DNA from: Lactobacillus xujianguonis
Lineage (GTDB): Bacteria > Bacillota > Bacilli > Lactobacillales > Lactobacillaceae
Length of the DNA stretch: 34,599 nucleotides
Direction: 5' to 3'
Assembly (NCBI RefSeq): GCF_004009905.1
Contig: NZ_ML136890.1
Span: forward strand, 1 to 34,599
Shown here one piece after another: positions 1 to 8,041 of the stretch. The first letter of the stretch is position 1. Each line of letters begins with the position of its first letter. A program made the translations under genes and the position numbers. Below the pieces are notes generated by a model. It saw only the letters and a list, made by a program, of their open reading frames with translations, was not told the origin of the DNA and searched no databases.

Positions 1-65
1 TACCATGGACAAAAGAAGTTCAGAAAGTATGTAAAACAAAAGAGAAGCATACTAAAGCGGCCTAG
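1..65 (+). CDS. possible 3' end of an upstream gene (partial)
   Basis: One frame is open from the window edge to a TAG at 63-65 and encodes a lysine-rich tail ending KEKHTKAA. The stop lies in the first arm of the hairpin at 54-97, as is common where a gene ends in its terminator. Twenty codons are too few to name a family, and the reading could be chance. Confidence 0.25.
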   Translation, partial: PWTKEVQKVCKTKEKHTKAA

Positions 66-100
66 CAGATACACTCTGTATCAAAGCTAGACCGCTTTTT
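54..100. terminator. rho-independent terminator between convergent units
   Basis: A long hairpin pairs AAAGCGGCCTAGC (54-66) with GCTAGACCGCTTT (86-97, with a short asymmetry), and its inner part GATACA/TGTATC also pairs. A T-run follows on the plus strand at 96-100 and a shorter TTTAGT tail follows on the minus strand. It sits 3' of the ABC permease gene on the minus strand and probably serves both directions. Confidence 0.8.
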
Positions 101-1970
101 CAATATACTTCAGTTTTTGACGCTTACCGTATAATTTCACAGTAATGAAATAGTAGATCAAGTAGAGGACTAAGAAAATGGTGAATGGAATCCAAATCTT
201 GTCGTAAGGATCACGTAGAAGGGTTTTAAAGAATTGCAAACCGAAGAGCACATTGATGATTCCTAAGATTGCAGGTAAAGCGAAAAGTGTACCAATTTCT
301 TTAGCAATCGAAGCCTTTAATAGTTTTTCTCTAGTTCCGATTTTCCAAAGCATCTTGTAACGTGGACGGTCACTATTAGTACCAGATAATACCTTAAACA
401 TTAAGGTTGAAGCTAGCATTGCTAGGAAAGCTAGGCCTAAGAAGAAGCCCATGAATTCAAAACCAGAAGCAATCCCTAATACTAAACGGTATTGCATAGC
501 CTTGGTAAAGTTAGTAGCCATTTCAATATTTTCGGGAGTAATTCCTGCTTGCTTATTTAAAGTCTTGTTAGCAGCATCTTGCAATTTATCAACATTAGCG
601 AAGTTACGCTTAAAGTCATTGACTACCAAGTATTCAATATGTTGGTTAGGAGCTTTAAGTTGGTCGTATTGTTTTTGACTAACCATCTTAACTTGGCTAA
701 TTGAAGTTGGAAAAGCAGTCATATTTTCTAATGACATGCGCGCATTTTCATTCTTGCTCTTGAGCTTAGCGAGAGTGATTGTTTCCGTATAAGCTTGGTT
801 TGTATCAGTCGTGTTGTTTTTATTGATCTTGTAGTAACGATAACGCAATTTGCTCTTAGCAATTTCTGGTTCAGAAACATAAAGGATTTTTTCTGCCTTT
901 TTGCCTTTACCAGTAGTAATCAGTTTGTAGTTTAAAGCAGCTTTTTCTTTAATTGAAACTTTCTTTAATTGCTTTTTTACAGCAGCATCTTTGTTAAATA
1001 AGACTACGTCGTAGTAGGTGGTTTCAGTGGCTTGATCAGTCATGCTATTAAAGTTTAAGCCGACAGTAATCGCACCAAGGGCCAAAGCAAAAAGAATTGA
1101 AACAATAGAAAGAATACGAGTGTAGTCAGTTAATCTGAATTTTAATTGACCTAAAGTAAAGGCGTGTAAATTCTTGAATTTGAACTTTTTATTTGCTCTT
1201 AACAGATCAATAACAGTGGTGAAGAAGGAGTCAAAGGTGAAGTAGGAACCAATCACAATGGTAAAGAAGGCAATGGTGATCGCATTTAATTTTAACTCAA
1301 TCGCATGGGCCATTGCGATGTAACCGGTAGCTAATAAGCCAATCCCTAAAATTGCTTCGATCAACTTCACGAATTTATTGTGGCGAATTTTAACCGGCTT
1401 TTGATCTTCATGTAAAAGGTTGATGACATTAGCTTTAACTAATTGGTGTCGATTCCAAAAAGCAGCTAGGAAGAAGAGGACTGTGAAGAAATCGATCGTC
1501 CACAGAAAAGCTGGTAAGTAAAAACCAACAAATTTATGGATGACTAACCCAAGTTGAGAAATCAAGGTGGTTGAAACCCATTGAGTTAAACCAATTCCGA
1601 TGACTGAACCTAAGATAGTTGCCAGTAAACCAACGACTAAAGTTTCATTGAAAATCAATTGTCCAATCTTGCTCGTTCTTGCACCCAGCATCATATACAT
1701 GCCGTAATCTTTTTTCCGCATACTTAGCAAGAAACTGTTGGCGTACGTGATGTAGACAAAAGTGATTAAGGCAAGAAGTGCAATCCCAAACACGAAGACA
1801 AAACGCGTTGTGGCAAAGGCGATGGCAAGGGCTCCTTTTGTGAAAGATTCGTTTAATGCGATTGATAAGAACATGTAAAAGATCGCAGCGGCCAAAGTTA
1901 AACCGGAGAAGAGAATCGCATAATCTTTAAATCGGCTTTTGAGGCCTGTTAATGATAATTTCCAAAGCAT
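87..1970 (-). CDS. FtsX/BceB-type ABC transporter permease
   Basis: A 627-aa membrane subunit of an ABC exporter of the kind that handles cell-envelope-active peptides (BceB/VraG/YxdM group). The N-terminus (KLSLTGLKSRFKDYAILFSG) is typical of this family. About ten hydrophobic segments are visible: one near the N-terminus, a group in residues 50-310, and three at the C-terminus. A hydrophilic, lysine-rich stretch at about residues 320-490 is the large extracellular domain expected between TM7 and TM8. An RBS resembling AAAGGAAG lies 7 nt before the start. The gene follows its ATPase with a 15-nt gap, so the two form one operon. No sensor kinase or regulator gene lies beside it in the window. 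The substrate is unknown; peptide antibiotic resistance is inferred from the family only. Confidence 0.9.
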   Translation of the reverse strand: MLWKLSLTGLKSRFKDYAILFSGLTLAAAIFYMFLSIALNESFTKGALAIAFATTRFVFVFGIALLALITFVYITYANSFLLSMRKKDYGMYMMLGARTSKIGQLIFNETLVVGLLATILGSVIGIGLTQWVSTTLISQLGLVIHKFVGFYLPAFLWTIDFFTVLFFLAAFWNRHQLVKANVINLLHEDQKPVKIRHNKFVKLIEAILGIGLLATGYIAMAHAIELKLNAITIAFFTIVIGSYFTFDSFFTTVIDLLRANKKFKFKNLHAFTLGQLKFRLTDYTRILSIVSILFALALGAITVGLNFNSMTDQATETTYYDVVLFNKDAAVKKQLKKVSIKEKAALNYKLITTGKGKKAEKILYVSEPEIAKSKLRYRYYKINKNNTTDTNQAYTETITLAKLKSKNENARMSLENMTAFPTSISQVKMVSQKQYDQLKAPNQHIEYLVVNDFKRNFANVDKLQDAANKTLNKQAGITPENIEMATNFTKAMQYRLVLGIASGFEFMGFFLGLAFLAMLASTLMFKVLSGTNSDRPRYKMLWKIGTREKLLKASIAKEIGTLFALPAILGIINVLFGLQFFKTLLRDPYDKIWIPFTIFLVLYLIYYFITVKLYGKRQKLKYIEKAV

Positions 1971-1985
1971 GATAAATCTTCCTTT

Positions 1986-2732
1986 CTAACGACGGCCGAG
2001 TTCAGCAATAATGTCTTGGTAAAATTCTTCATTGCTCTTGCCATTTTTGCGTAATTCCTTACCAATCTTCCCATCCTTGATAAAGAGAATTCTTTGTGTG
2101 TAAGAAGCTGAATATGGATCATGAGTAACCATTAAGATTGAGACATGGTCTTTTTGATTTAAGTCACTCATTGTTTCAAGTAATTCAGTGGCTGATTTTG
2201 AATCAAGGGCACCGGTTGGTTCATCACCATAAAGAATGGCCGGATTATGAACCAAAGCTCTAGCAGAAGCAACTCTTTGTTTTTGCCCACCGGAAATTTC
2301 AGCCGGATACTTATCCAAAATATGAGCAATCCCTAAGCGATCAGCAATTTGGCGAACTTTTTGTTCAATCACTCTTGGCTTTTCGTTTTGCAATGATAAA
2401 GGTAAGGCAATGTTTTCGCGGTTGGTTAAATTTTCCAACAAATTAAAATCTTGGAAGATAAAGCCAATTTCTTTGCCACGGAAGTCGGCCATTTGATTTT
2501 TCTTTAGCAAAGTAATGTCTTGTTGGTTAACAAACACATTTCCAGTTGTCGGCTTGTCCAAAGTTGAAAGGATATTCAAGAGGGTGGTTTTACCGGATCC
2601 AGAAGCCCCCATGATGCCAACGAATTCACCTTTTTCAACTGTAAAGTTAACGTTCTTTAATACTTGATATTGCTTTTCATTTTTCTTGCCATAAGTTTTA
2701 GTAACTTGGTCTACTTTAAGAATTTCAGTCAT
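1986..2732 (-). CDS. ABC transporter ATP-binding protein (BceA/LolD-like)
   Basis: The 248-aa ATPase partner of the permease encoded just downstream. All nucleotide-binding motifs are visible: Walker A GASGSGKT (residues 42-49), Q-loop glutamine near 94, signature SGGQKQR (about 147-153), Walker B ILYGDE (166-171) and the switch histidine in MVTHD (about 205). The length and the SGSGKTTLLNILSTLDKPT context fit the MacB/LolD/BceA branch, which works with FtsX-fold permeases. The start at 2732 is preceded by GAGGTAA on the minus strand. Transcription probably starts from the promoter at 2781-2809, which carries a palindrome over its -10 box. Confidence 0.93.
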   Translation of the reverse strand: MTEILKVDQVTKTYGKKNEKQYQVLKNVNFTVEKGEFVGIMGASGSGKTTLLNILSTLDKPTTGNVFVNQQDITLLKKNQMADFRGKEIGFIFQDFNLLENLTNRENIALPLSLQNEKPRVIEQKVRQIADRLGIAHILDKYPAEISGGQKQRVASARALVHNPAILYGDEPTGALDSKSATELLETMSDLNQKDHVSILMVTHDPYSASYTQRILFIKDGKIGKELRKNGKSNEEFYQDIIAELGRR

Positions 2733-2763
2733 GATGATTACCTCAAATCTATTCCCGTTTTAG

Positions 2764-2783
2764 TGTACTACTTGAGTAATACA
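2764..2783. promoter_or_regulatory. palindromic operator candidate over the ABC promoter -10
   Basis: TGTACTACTTGAGTAATACA is a 20-bp dyad with one mismatched pair between its arms. It touches the -10 box and covers the expected start point, the usual place for a repressor operator. The regulator cannot be named; the shape would suit a TetR- or GntR-type dimer. Confidence 0.45.
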
Positions 2784-2809
2784 ATAATATGGATTAAGGT
2801 ATTTGTCAA
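2781..2809 (-). promoter_or_regulatory. promoter of the ABC transporter operon
   Basis: On the minus strand TTGACA (2809-2804), a 17-nt spacer and TATTGT (2786-2781) form a near-consensus sigma-A promoter about 50 nt before the ATPase start codon. Confidence 0.65.
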
Positions 2810-2889
2810 TCTTTTGTGTTCAAAAAAACTTTATTTTTTTGCTTTACCTGTCTAATCGGGAAAGTAATGCTATACAAATGAATAAATCG

Positions 2890-2917
2890 TTGACAATTGA
2901 TAAACAAGTCATATAAT
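2890..2917 (+). promoter_or_regulatory. promoter of the fatty acid synthesis operon
   Basis: TTGACA (2890-2895), a 16-nt spacer and a perfect TATAAT (2912-2917). It is the best promoter in the window and lies 65 nt before fabZ1. Confidence 0.85.
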
Positions 2918-2919
2918 TT

Positions 2920-2958
2920 GCTTATCAAATAGTTAGAACATCAAACTATTTGATAAGC
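2920..2958 (+). promoter_or_regulatory. FabT-like operator within a 15-bp inverted repeat
   Basis: Perfect 15-nt arms at 2920-2934 and 2944-2958 are separated by 9 nt. The core at 2931-2947, AGTTAGAACATCAAACT, matches the palindrome I recall for FabT (AGTTTGA, N3, TCAAACT) with one mismatch. It begins 3 nt after the -10 box, so a bound FabT dimer would block initiation. In RNA the same repeat could also fold as a 5' hairpin. The consensus is from memory; binding is inferred. Confidence 0.6.
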
Positions 2959-2981
2959 GACATACTTTGGAGGTGAAGATA

Positions 2982-3368
2982 GTGAAGATGAATGCCGCAG
3001 CAATCTCACAATTAACTGGTAAAAGCGCACCGCTCAGCTTCTTAGATGAAGTTGAAGCCAGCGATGAGCAGTCATTAACGGCTAAGGCTAGTGTCAGCAT
3101 GAACGAGAATTTCTTTCAAGGACACTTTCCTGGTAATCCTGTAATGCCAGGAGTGTTAATCATTGAAAGCTTAGTTCAAGCGGTTGAAGTTTTAACTCAC
3201 AAGCACCTCAAGTTGCAGCAAGTAAAAAAGGCCCGTTTTCATAAAATGGTCAAACCTGGTGATCAATTAACCATCAAGGTTAACCGCAGTCAAAAAGATG
3301 ACGGCTTTGAAGCTCAAGCTTTACTCGGTGAGGAATTAGCCTGCAGTGCAAAGTTGTATTTCTTTTAG
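2982..3368 (+). CDS. fabZ: 3-hydroxyacyl-ACP dehydratase FabZ1
   Basis: A hotdog-fold dehydratase that converts 3-hydroxyacyl-ACP to trans-2-enoyl-ACP. From GTG at 2982 it is 128 aa; this start is chosen because GGAGG at 2969-2973 stands 8 nt upstream. The active-site segment QGHFPGNPVMPGVLIIESLVQ is intact except that it was read here in two pieces: catalytic His48 in GHFPGNPVMPG and Glu62 in IIESLVQ. It is the first gene of the operon, the place held in streptococci by the isomerase gene fabM. It is therefore a candidate for a FabN-like dehydratase/isomerase that starts unsaturated fatty acid synthesis, but the sequence alone cannot separate FabN from FabZ. Confidence 0.9.
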   Translation: MKMNAAAISQLTGKSAPLSFLDEVEASDEQSLTAKASVSMNENFFQGHFPGNPVMPGVLIIESLVQAVEVLTHKHLKLQQVKKARFHKMVKPGDQLTIKVNRSQKDDGFEAQALLGEELACSAKLYFF

Positions 3369-3392
3369 TTAGAAAAAACCTTTTATTCTATA

Positions 3393-3433
3393 ATTTAGTT
3401 TGAAGTAAAAAATATTCGAATATTGAACTAAAT
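3393..3433 (+). promoter_or_regulatory. possible internal promoter and FabT autoregulatory site
   Basis: A perfect TATAAT lies at 3389-3394, with only a weak -35. After it, ATTTAGTT (3393-3400) and AACTAAAT (3426-3433) form separated inverted arms around the perfect palindrome AATATTCGAATATT. The element sits directly before fabT. It fits the FabT core much less well than the site before fabZ1, so autoregulation here is tentative. Confidence 0.35.
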
Positions 3434-3446
3434 TAGAGGAATTCCT

Positions 3447-3884
3447 ATGAATCATTTATATAAAGAAATTAACGACGCATTGTACAACACTTACTACGGA
3501 ATTAACCGCATTGAAGAACAAGAATTGAAGAAAAGTCGCTTCAAGGATTTAACCGTTAAAGAAATGCATGCCATTGATGCCATTACCATGTATGAACAGT
3601 TAACTACTTCAGAAGTGGCGAAGAAACTGCACTTATCACGGGCGACCGTGACTTCGACGGTTGATCGCTTAGTTAAGAAAGGCTATGCCGAGCGAGTAAG
3701 AGATGAGACAGATCGCCGGATCGTTAGGTTGAAGTTAACCAAGAAGGGCCGCGTTTTATGTCGGGCTTACCGGGCTTACCACAACATGATGGTGCGGAGT
3801 TTCTTGCAGAATCTGGATCAAGATGAACTAGAAACGATTTATCATGCGTTTAAGAATTTGGAAAAATTTGTGAATGCACATTAG
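3447..3884 (+). CDS. fabT: MarR-family fatty acid synthesis repressor FabT
   Basis: A 145-aa winged-helix regulator. The helix-turn-helix spans about residues 53-75 (TTSEVAKKLHLSRATVTSTV) and the wing holds RDETDRRIVRLKLT (85-98), both typical of MarR proteins. Its place between fabZ1 and fabH is the fixed position of FabT in lactic acid bacteria, where it represses the operon with long-chain acyl-ACP as corepressor (family knowledge). AGAGGA precedes the ATG. The candidate operators are at 2931-2947 and possibly 3393-3433. The stop is followed after 6 nt by fabH. Confidence 0.92.
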   Translation: MNHLYKEINDALYNTYYGINRIEEQELKKSRFKDLTVKEMHAIDAITMYEQLTTSEVAKKLHLSRATVTSTVDRLVKKGYAERVRDETDRRIVRLKLTKKGRVLCRAYRAYHNMMVRSFLQNLDQDELETIYHAFKNLEKFVNAH

Positions 3885-3890
3885 ATTGGA

Positions 3891-4871
3891 TTGAATGACA
3901 AAGTGAAGGATATTGAAATTGCGGCAAGCAGTTGGACGACTCCTGAGCGCGTGGTCACGAATGACCAATTAAGCCAAATCATGGATACGTCTGATGAATG
4001 GATCACCGAGAGAACGGGGATCAAGCAAAGACATCTTAGCACTGATGAAAATACGTCTGATTTAGCAGTCAAAGTTGCTCAAGATTTGTTAACTAAAGCC
4101 GATACTCAAGCTGAAGACCTTGATTTAATCATTGTAGCAACGATGTCACCAGATAATATGACCCCTAGTACCGCTGCCATGGTTCAAGGAAAAATCGGTG
4201 CCCAAAAGGCAGTTGCTTTTGACTTGTCAGCTGCTTGCTCTGGTTTCTCCTTTGCTTTTTCCGTTGCGCGCGATATGATGGTCGCCAATTCTTGGCAAAA
4301 AGCCTTAGTAATTGGCAGCGAGGTTCTGAGCAAGTTAATTGATTGGCATGATCGTTCCACCGCTGTTTTGTTTGGCGATGGAGCTGGTGGGGTTTTGCTT
4401 CAAGCTAGTAGTGAGCACCACTTTTTAGCCAGTGACTTACGCGTCTTTGGTGAAAGTGGTGACAAACTAATTGCTGGTCATACTGCTCCACAAGCTGATT
4501 ATGTTAACAATTCTCGCCAGATGACGGCTTTTCAGATGGCCGGCCGGGATGTTTATCGCTTTGCGACTCATGAAGTACCTAATTCTTTAAAACGGGCTGC
4601 TGACAAAGCTAGCATTAATCTTGAGCAGATTAATCATTTTTTACTGCATCAAGCTAACAGCCGGATTATTACGCAGGTTGCTAAGCGACTTAAACAGCCG
4701 CTAGAGAAGTTTCCAATTAACATTGATGAAGTTGGTAACACCTCAGCTGCTAGTGAGCCAATTTTACTTGCTCAATGCATAGAAAAAGACATTGTTAAGC
4801 AGGGTGACATTATTGCCCTCAGTGGTTTTGGTGGTGGCTTAACTACTGGAACCGTCATTATTAAGTATTAA
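3891..4871 (+). CDS. fabH: 3-oxoacyl-ACP synthase III FabH
   Basis: This enzyme condenses acetyl-CoA with malonyl-ACP to start fatty acid synthesis. The 326-aa protein has the full KASIII triad: Cys116 in DLSAACSGF, His253 in LLHQAN and Asn283 in VGNTSAAS. The glycine-rich GGGLTTGT end is also typical. I take the TTG at 3891 as start, since it makes MNDKVKDIEI and normal length. Its RBS is poor (GATTGGA), which together with the 6-nt gap suggests translational coupling to fabT. A GTG at 3903 is the alternative start. Confidence 0.95.
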   Translation: MNDKVKDIEIAASSWTTPERVVTNDQLSQIMDTSDEWITERTGIKQRHLSTDENTSDLAVKVAQDLLTKADTQAEDLDLIIVATMSPDNMTPSTAAMVQGKIGAQKAVAFDLSAACSGFSFAFSVARDMMVANSWQKALVIGSEVLSKLIDWHDRSTAVLFGDGAGGVLLQASSEHHFLASDLRVFGESGDKLIAGHTAPQADYVNNSRQMTAFQMAGRDVYRFATHEVPNSLKRAADKASINLEQINHFLLHQANSRIITQVAKRLKQPLEKFPINIDEVGNTSAASEPILLAQCIEKDIVKQGDIIALSGFGGGLTTGTVIIKY

Positions 4872-4891
4872 AAGAAAAGGAAAAGATAGAC

Positions 4892-5131
4892 ATGACTAAA
4901 GAAGAAATTTTAAAAGACGTACAAGCAATCGCTCAAGATGAATTAGATGTTGAACCAGACAAGATTACTTTGGACACTAACATCAAAGAAGACTTGGATG
5001 CTGACAGCTTAGACTTGTTTGAAATCTTAAACGAATTAGAAGACAAGTACGACATCGAATTAGATCCAGATGATGGCATTACTACTATTGGTCAATTAGT
5101 TGACTTTGTAAAAGCAGAAATGGACAAATAA
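4892..5131 (+). CDS. acpP: acyl carrier protein
   Basis: A 79-aa acidic carrier protein with the phosphopantetheine site DADSLDLFE, Ser39 being the attachment residue. It carries the growing acyl chain to FabD, FabG, FabF, FabZ and FabI. A purine-rich RBS (AAAAGGAAAAG) stands before the ATG. Its position between fabH and fabD is standard. Confidence 0.97.
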   Translation: MTKEEILKDVQAIAQDELDVEPDKITLDTNIKEDLDADSLDLFEILNELEDKYDIELDPDDGITTIGQLVDFVKAEMDK

Positions 5132-5136
5132 AAAGA

Positions 5137-6081
5137 ATGAAATTAGGAATTCTTTTTAGTGGTCAAGGTGCTCAAAAAGCAGGAATGGGCTTGGACTTTC
5201 TGGCGGATCCACTTTTTAAAGAAACCATTGAGACGGCTAGTGAAGCTAGTCAGCAAGATATTGTGGCCCTCTTTAAAGATGAACACGATGAATTAAACAA
5301 GACAATTCATGTGCAACCAGCCTTGATTGCCTTTGAAGCAGGTGTGTTCTGCATGCTTAAGCGAGACTTGCCAGCTTTGCCAATTGCTGGCATGGTTGGT
5401 CTATCCTTAGGTGAATGTGGGGCCATGTTTGCTAGTGATGCTTTGCCTTTAGCAGACACGATCAGTTTAGTTAGTGATCGGGCTCGCTACATGCAAGCAG
5501 ATGCCGACAAGGTTGATAACGGAATGGCTGCTTTAGTCAAGCCTGACTTAGACAAAGTGAATGAGATTATCGCGACTTTGAAGAAACAAAATAAACAAGT
5601 TTATCTCTCTAATTACAATTCACCAAGTCAAGTCGTGATTGGCGGCGTTAAGCAAGATGTTGATGATGCTGCTGAAGCAATTAGTGAAGCCAAAGCTGCT
5701 AAGCGAGTAGTTAACTTACGGGTCAATGGGGCTTTCCACACGCCATTGTTTAATGGTGCCCGTCAAAAAATGCATGATCGTTTGCAAGAGGTTAACTTCA
5801 AGCAAACTACTTATCCGGTAATTTCTAACACTACAGTTAAGCCATTTACGACTGACTGGGCAGAAATTATGGAAAAGCAATTAGCAGTACCAACTCATTT
5901 TGGTGACGATTTAGCTTATTTAGTTGAAAATCAAGGAATTGATTCAACCCTTGAAATTGGCCCAGGGAAGACTTTATCAAGTTTTGCTCGCCAAGTAGAT
6001 CGTAAGCTGAAGCGTTACAATATTGAGAATTTTGATCAGTATCAAGAATTTGTTGAGGCAGAAAATGAAGCTGAAAAATAA
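5137..6081 (+). CDS. fabD: malonyl-CoA:ACP transacylase FabD
   Basis: This protein transfers malonyl from CoA to ACP. The 314-aa sequence has the nucleophile elbow VGLSLGE with Ser90, the FSGQGAQ motif at residues 7-13, and the catalytic histidine in NGAFHTPLF (His201). Only five nt separate it from acpP and its RBS is weak (AAAAAGA), so it probably depends on coupling. Its end overlaps fabG by 17 nt. Confidence 0.95.
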   Translation: MKLGILFSGQGAQKAGMGLDFLADPLFKETIETASEASQQDIVALFKDEHDELNKTIHVQPALIAFEAGVFCMLKRDLPALPIAGMVGLSLGECGAMFASDALPLADTISLVSDRARYMQADADKVDNGMAALVKPDLDKVNEIIATLKKQNKQVYLSNYNSPSQVVIGGVKQDVDDAAEAISEAKAAKRVVNLRVNGAFHTPLFNGARQKMHDRLQEVNFKQTTYPVISNTTVKPFTTDWAEIMEKQLAVPTHFGDDLAYLVENQGIDSTLEIGPGKTLSSFARQVDRKLKRYNIENFDQYQEFVEAENEAEK

Positions 6082-6796
6082 AGTAGTTCTGATTACCGGT
6101 TCTACTCACGGGATTGGCGCCAGCATGACGGTGGCTTTTGCAAAGCAAGGCGCTAAAGTCTTAGTTAATGGACGTCATGAAGAGATGCCGGAAGAATTAA
6201 AAAGCGAGCTTGAAGCAGCTGGAGCCACTTATCACTATTTGCAAGCTGATCTTGCGCAAAGTGATTTAAAGGCTTTTGCTGAAGAAGCTTGGGATGTATA
6301 TGGCCAAATCGATGTCTTAATCAATAACGCTGGCATTGGCCGCGACAAGATGTTTATCGGCATGCGCGAGCATGATTATGACGAAGTAATGAACTTAGAT
6401 TTGAAAGTGCCATTCTTCTTAACCAAGGCAATTCTAAAGAAAATGAATAAACAACGCTCTGGTGTCATTATTAATATGTCAAGTGTCGTTGGCTTACATG
6501 GTAACGCTGGTCAAGCCAATTATGCCGCTGCTAAGGCGGGCTTAGTTGGGCTGACTAAATCCGTTGCGCGTGAAGCGGCGTTACGCAGTATTCGTGTGAA
6601 TGCGATTGCGCCAGGAATGATTGACACTGAGATGACGCAGAAGTTATCTGAGCGGGTAAAAGAGAATATTTTACAGCAGATTCCATTGAAGCGCTGGGGT
6701 GAACCTAGTGAAATAGCGCAGACTGCTATTTTTTTGGCCCAAAATGACTACATTACGGGTCAAACAGTCGTCGTTGATGGTGGAATGACAATTTAG
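6065..6796 (+). CDS. fabG: 3-oxoacyl-ACP reductase FabG
   Basis: An NADPH-dependent short-chain dehydrogenase that reduces 3-oxoacyl-ACP. From ATG 6065 it is 243 aa; GAGG at 6055-6058 is 6 nt upstream and the first residues MKLKNKVVLITG fit the family, so an upstream in-frame ATG at 6023 is not used here. Visible are the nucleotide site TGSTHGIG (11-18), NNAG (87-90) and the catalytic Ser140, Tyr153 and Lys157 in YAAAK. It overlaps fabD by 17 nt. Confidence 0.95.
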   Translation: MKLKNKVVLITGSTHGIGASMTVAFAKQGAKVLVNGRHEEMPEELKSELEAAGATYHYLQADLAQSDLKAFAEEAWDVYGQIDVLINNAGIGRDKMFIGMREHDYDEVMNLDLKVPFFLTKAILKKMNKQRSGVIINMSSVVGLHGNAGQANYAAAKAGLVGLTKSVAREAALRSIRVNAIAPGMIDTEMTQKLSERVKENILQQIPLKRWGEPSEIAQTAIFLAQNDYITGQTVVVDGGMTI

Positions 6797-6805
6797 GAGG
6801 ACAGC

Positions 6806-8041
6806 ATGCACCGAGTTGTAATTACTGGTATGGGCGCAATTGCTCCAAATGGTAATGGATTAAAAAACTTTGTAGAAAATACGTTGAACGGCAAAATCGG
6901 CATTAAGCCAATTTCTAAGTTTGATGCCAGTCAAACGGGAATCACGGTGGCAGGAGAAGTCGATGACTTCGATCCACGTGATTATGTTGGTAAAAAAGAA
7001 GCCCGCCGGATGGATCTTTATTCCCAATATGCAGTCCAAACAGCAGCTGAAGCAGTTGAAATGGCTGGACTTAATGAAGAAAACACTAAGCCAGAAGACT
7101 TAGGTGTGATCTACGGTTCAGGAATTGGCGGTTTGACTACCATTCAAGATCAAGTGATCCGCATGCATGATAAAGGACCACGCCGCGTTTCACCATTCTT
7201 TATTCCCATGGCCATTGCCAACATGGCAGCTGGTAATATCTCAATTCGGTTCCATGCTAAAAATATTTCAACTTCCATTGTGACGGCTTGTGCCACTGGT
7301 ACCAATTCAATTGGTGAAGCCTACCGTCAAATTAAAGAAGGCCGTGCTGAAGCCATGATTGCGGGTGGTTCTGAAGCAACCATTAACGAAACAGCAATTT
7401 CTGGTTTTGCTGCTTTAACTGCTTTATCACAAAGTACTGATCCGGAACATGCTTCTTTGCCATTTGATCAAGACCGTAACGGCTTTGTTTTAGGTGAAGG
7501 TGCTGGTGCGATGGTGCTCGAAAGTTTAGAACATGCCCAAGCTCGTGGCGCTAAGATCCTCGGCGAAGTGGTTGGTTATGGCGCAACTAGTGATGCTTAC
7601 CATATTACTTCTCCAGATCCAGAGGGTGAAGGTGCTGCCAGAGCCATGTCATTAGCAATCGAAGAGGCAGGTATTAAGCCGGAGCAAGTCGATTATGTGA
7701 ATGCTCATGGTACCGCAACACATGCCAATGATAGCGGTGAAGCCAAGGCAATCAATCAGGTCTTTGGTAAAGATAGCGATGTTTTAGTCAGCTCTACTAA
7801 AGGGATGACTGGTCACTTATTAGGTGCTGCTGGTGCGATTGAAGCGGTGATTACAGTCGCCAGTTTAAACGTAGGTAAGTTGCCAATGAACGTTGGCTGT
7901 TTTAACCAAGATCCAGAATGTGAAGTTAAGTTAGTAAACCAAGATAATCAAACAAAAGCTGCTAAATATGCGATTTCCAATTCCTTTGGTTTTGGTGGAC
8001 ATAATGCAGTGTTAGCTTTTAAGAAATGGGATGAACAATAA
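6806..8041 (+). CDS. fabF: 3-oxoacyl-ACP synthase II FabF
   Basis: The elongating ketosynthase of FAS II. The 411-aa protein shows the KASII triad: Cys162 in VTACATGTNS, His301 in NAHGTATHAND and His337 in GMTGHLLGAAGA. AGGAGG at 6795-6800 gives a strong RBS. Its stop codon is followed at once by the accB start with no spacer. FabF-type enzymes also extend cis-unsaturated chains, which matters for membrane fluidity. Confidence 0.96.
   Translation: MHRVVITGMGAIAPNGNGLKNFVENTLNGKIGIKPISKFDASQTGITVAGEVDDFDPRDYVGKKEARRMDLYSQYAVQTAAEAVEMAGLNEENTKPEDLGVIYGSGIGGLTTIQDQVIRMHDKGPRRVSPFFIPMAIANMAAGNISIRFHAKNISTSIVTACATGTNSIGEAYRQIKEGRAEAMIAGGSEATINETAISGFAALTALSQSTDPEHASLPFDQDRNGFVLGEGAGAMVLESLEHAQARGAKILGEVVGYGATSDAYHITSPDPEGEGAARAMSLAIEEAGIKPEQVDYVNAHGTATHANDSGEAKAINQVFGKDSDVLVSSTKGMTGHLLGAAGAIEAVITVASLNVGKLPMNVGCFNQDPECEVKLVNQDNQTKAAKYAISNSFGFGGHNAVLAFKKWDEQ

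Noticed and set aside
2664-2855. 63-aa plus-strand frame opposite the ABC ATPase start
   Set aside because: It spans the start of the ATPase gene and its promoter on the other strand and has no RBS.
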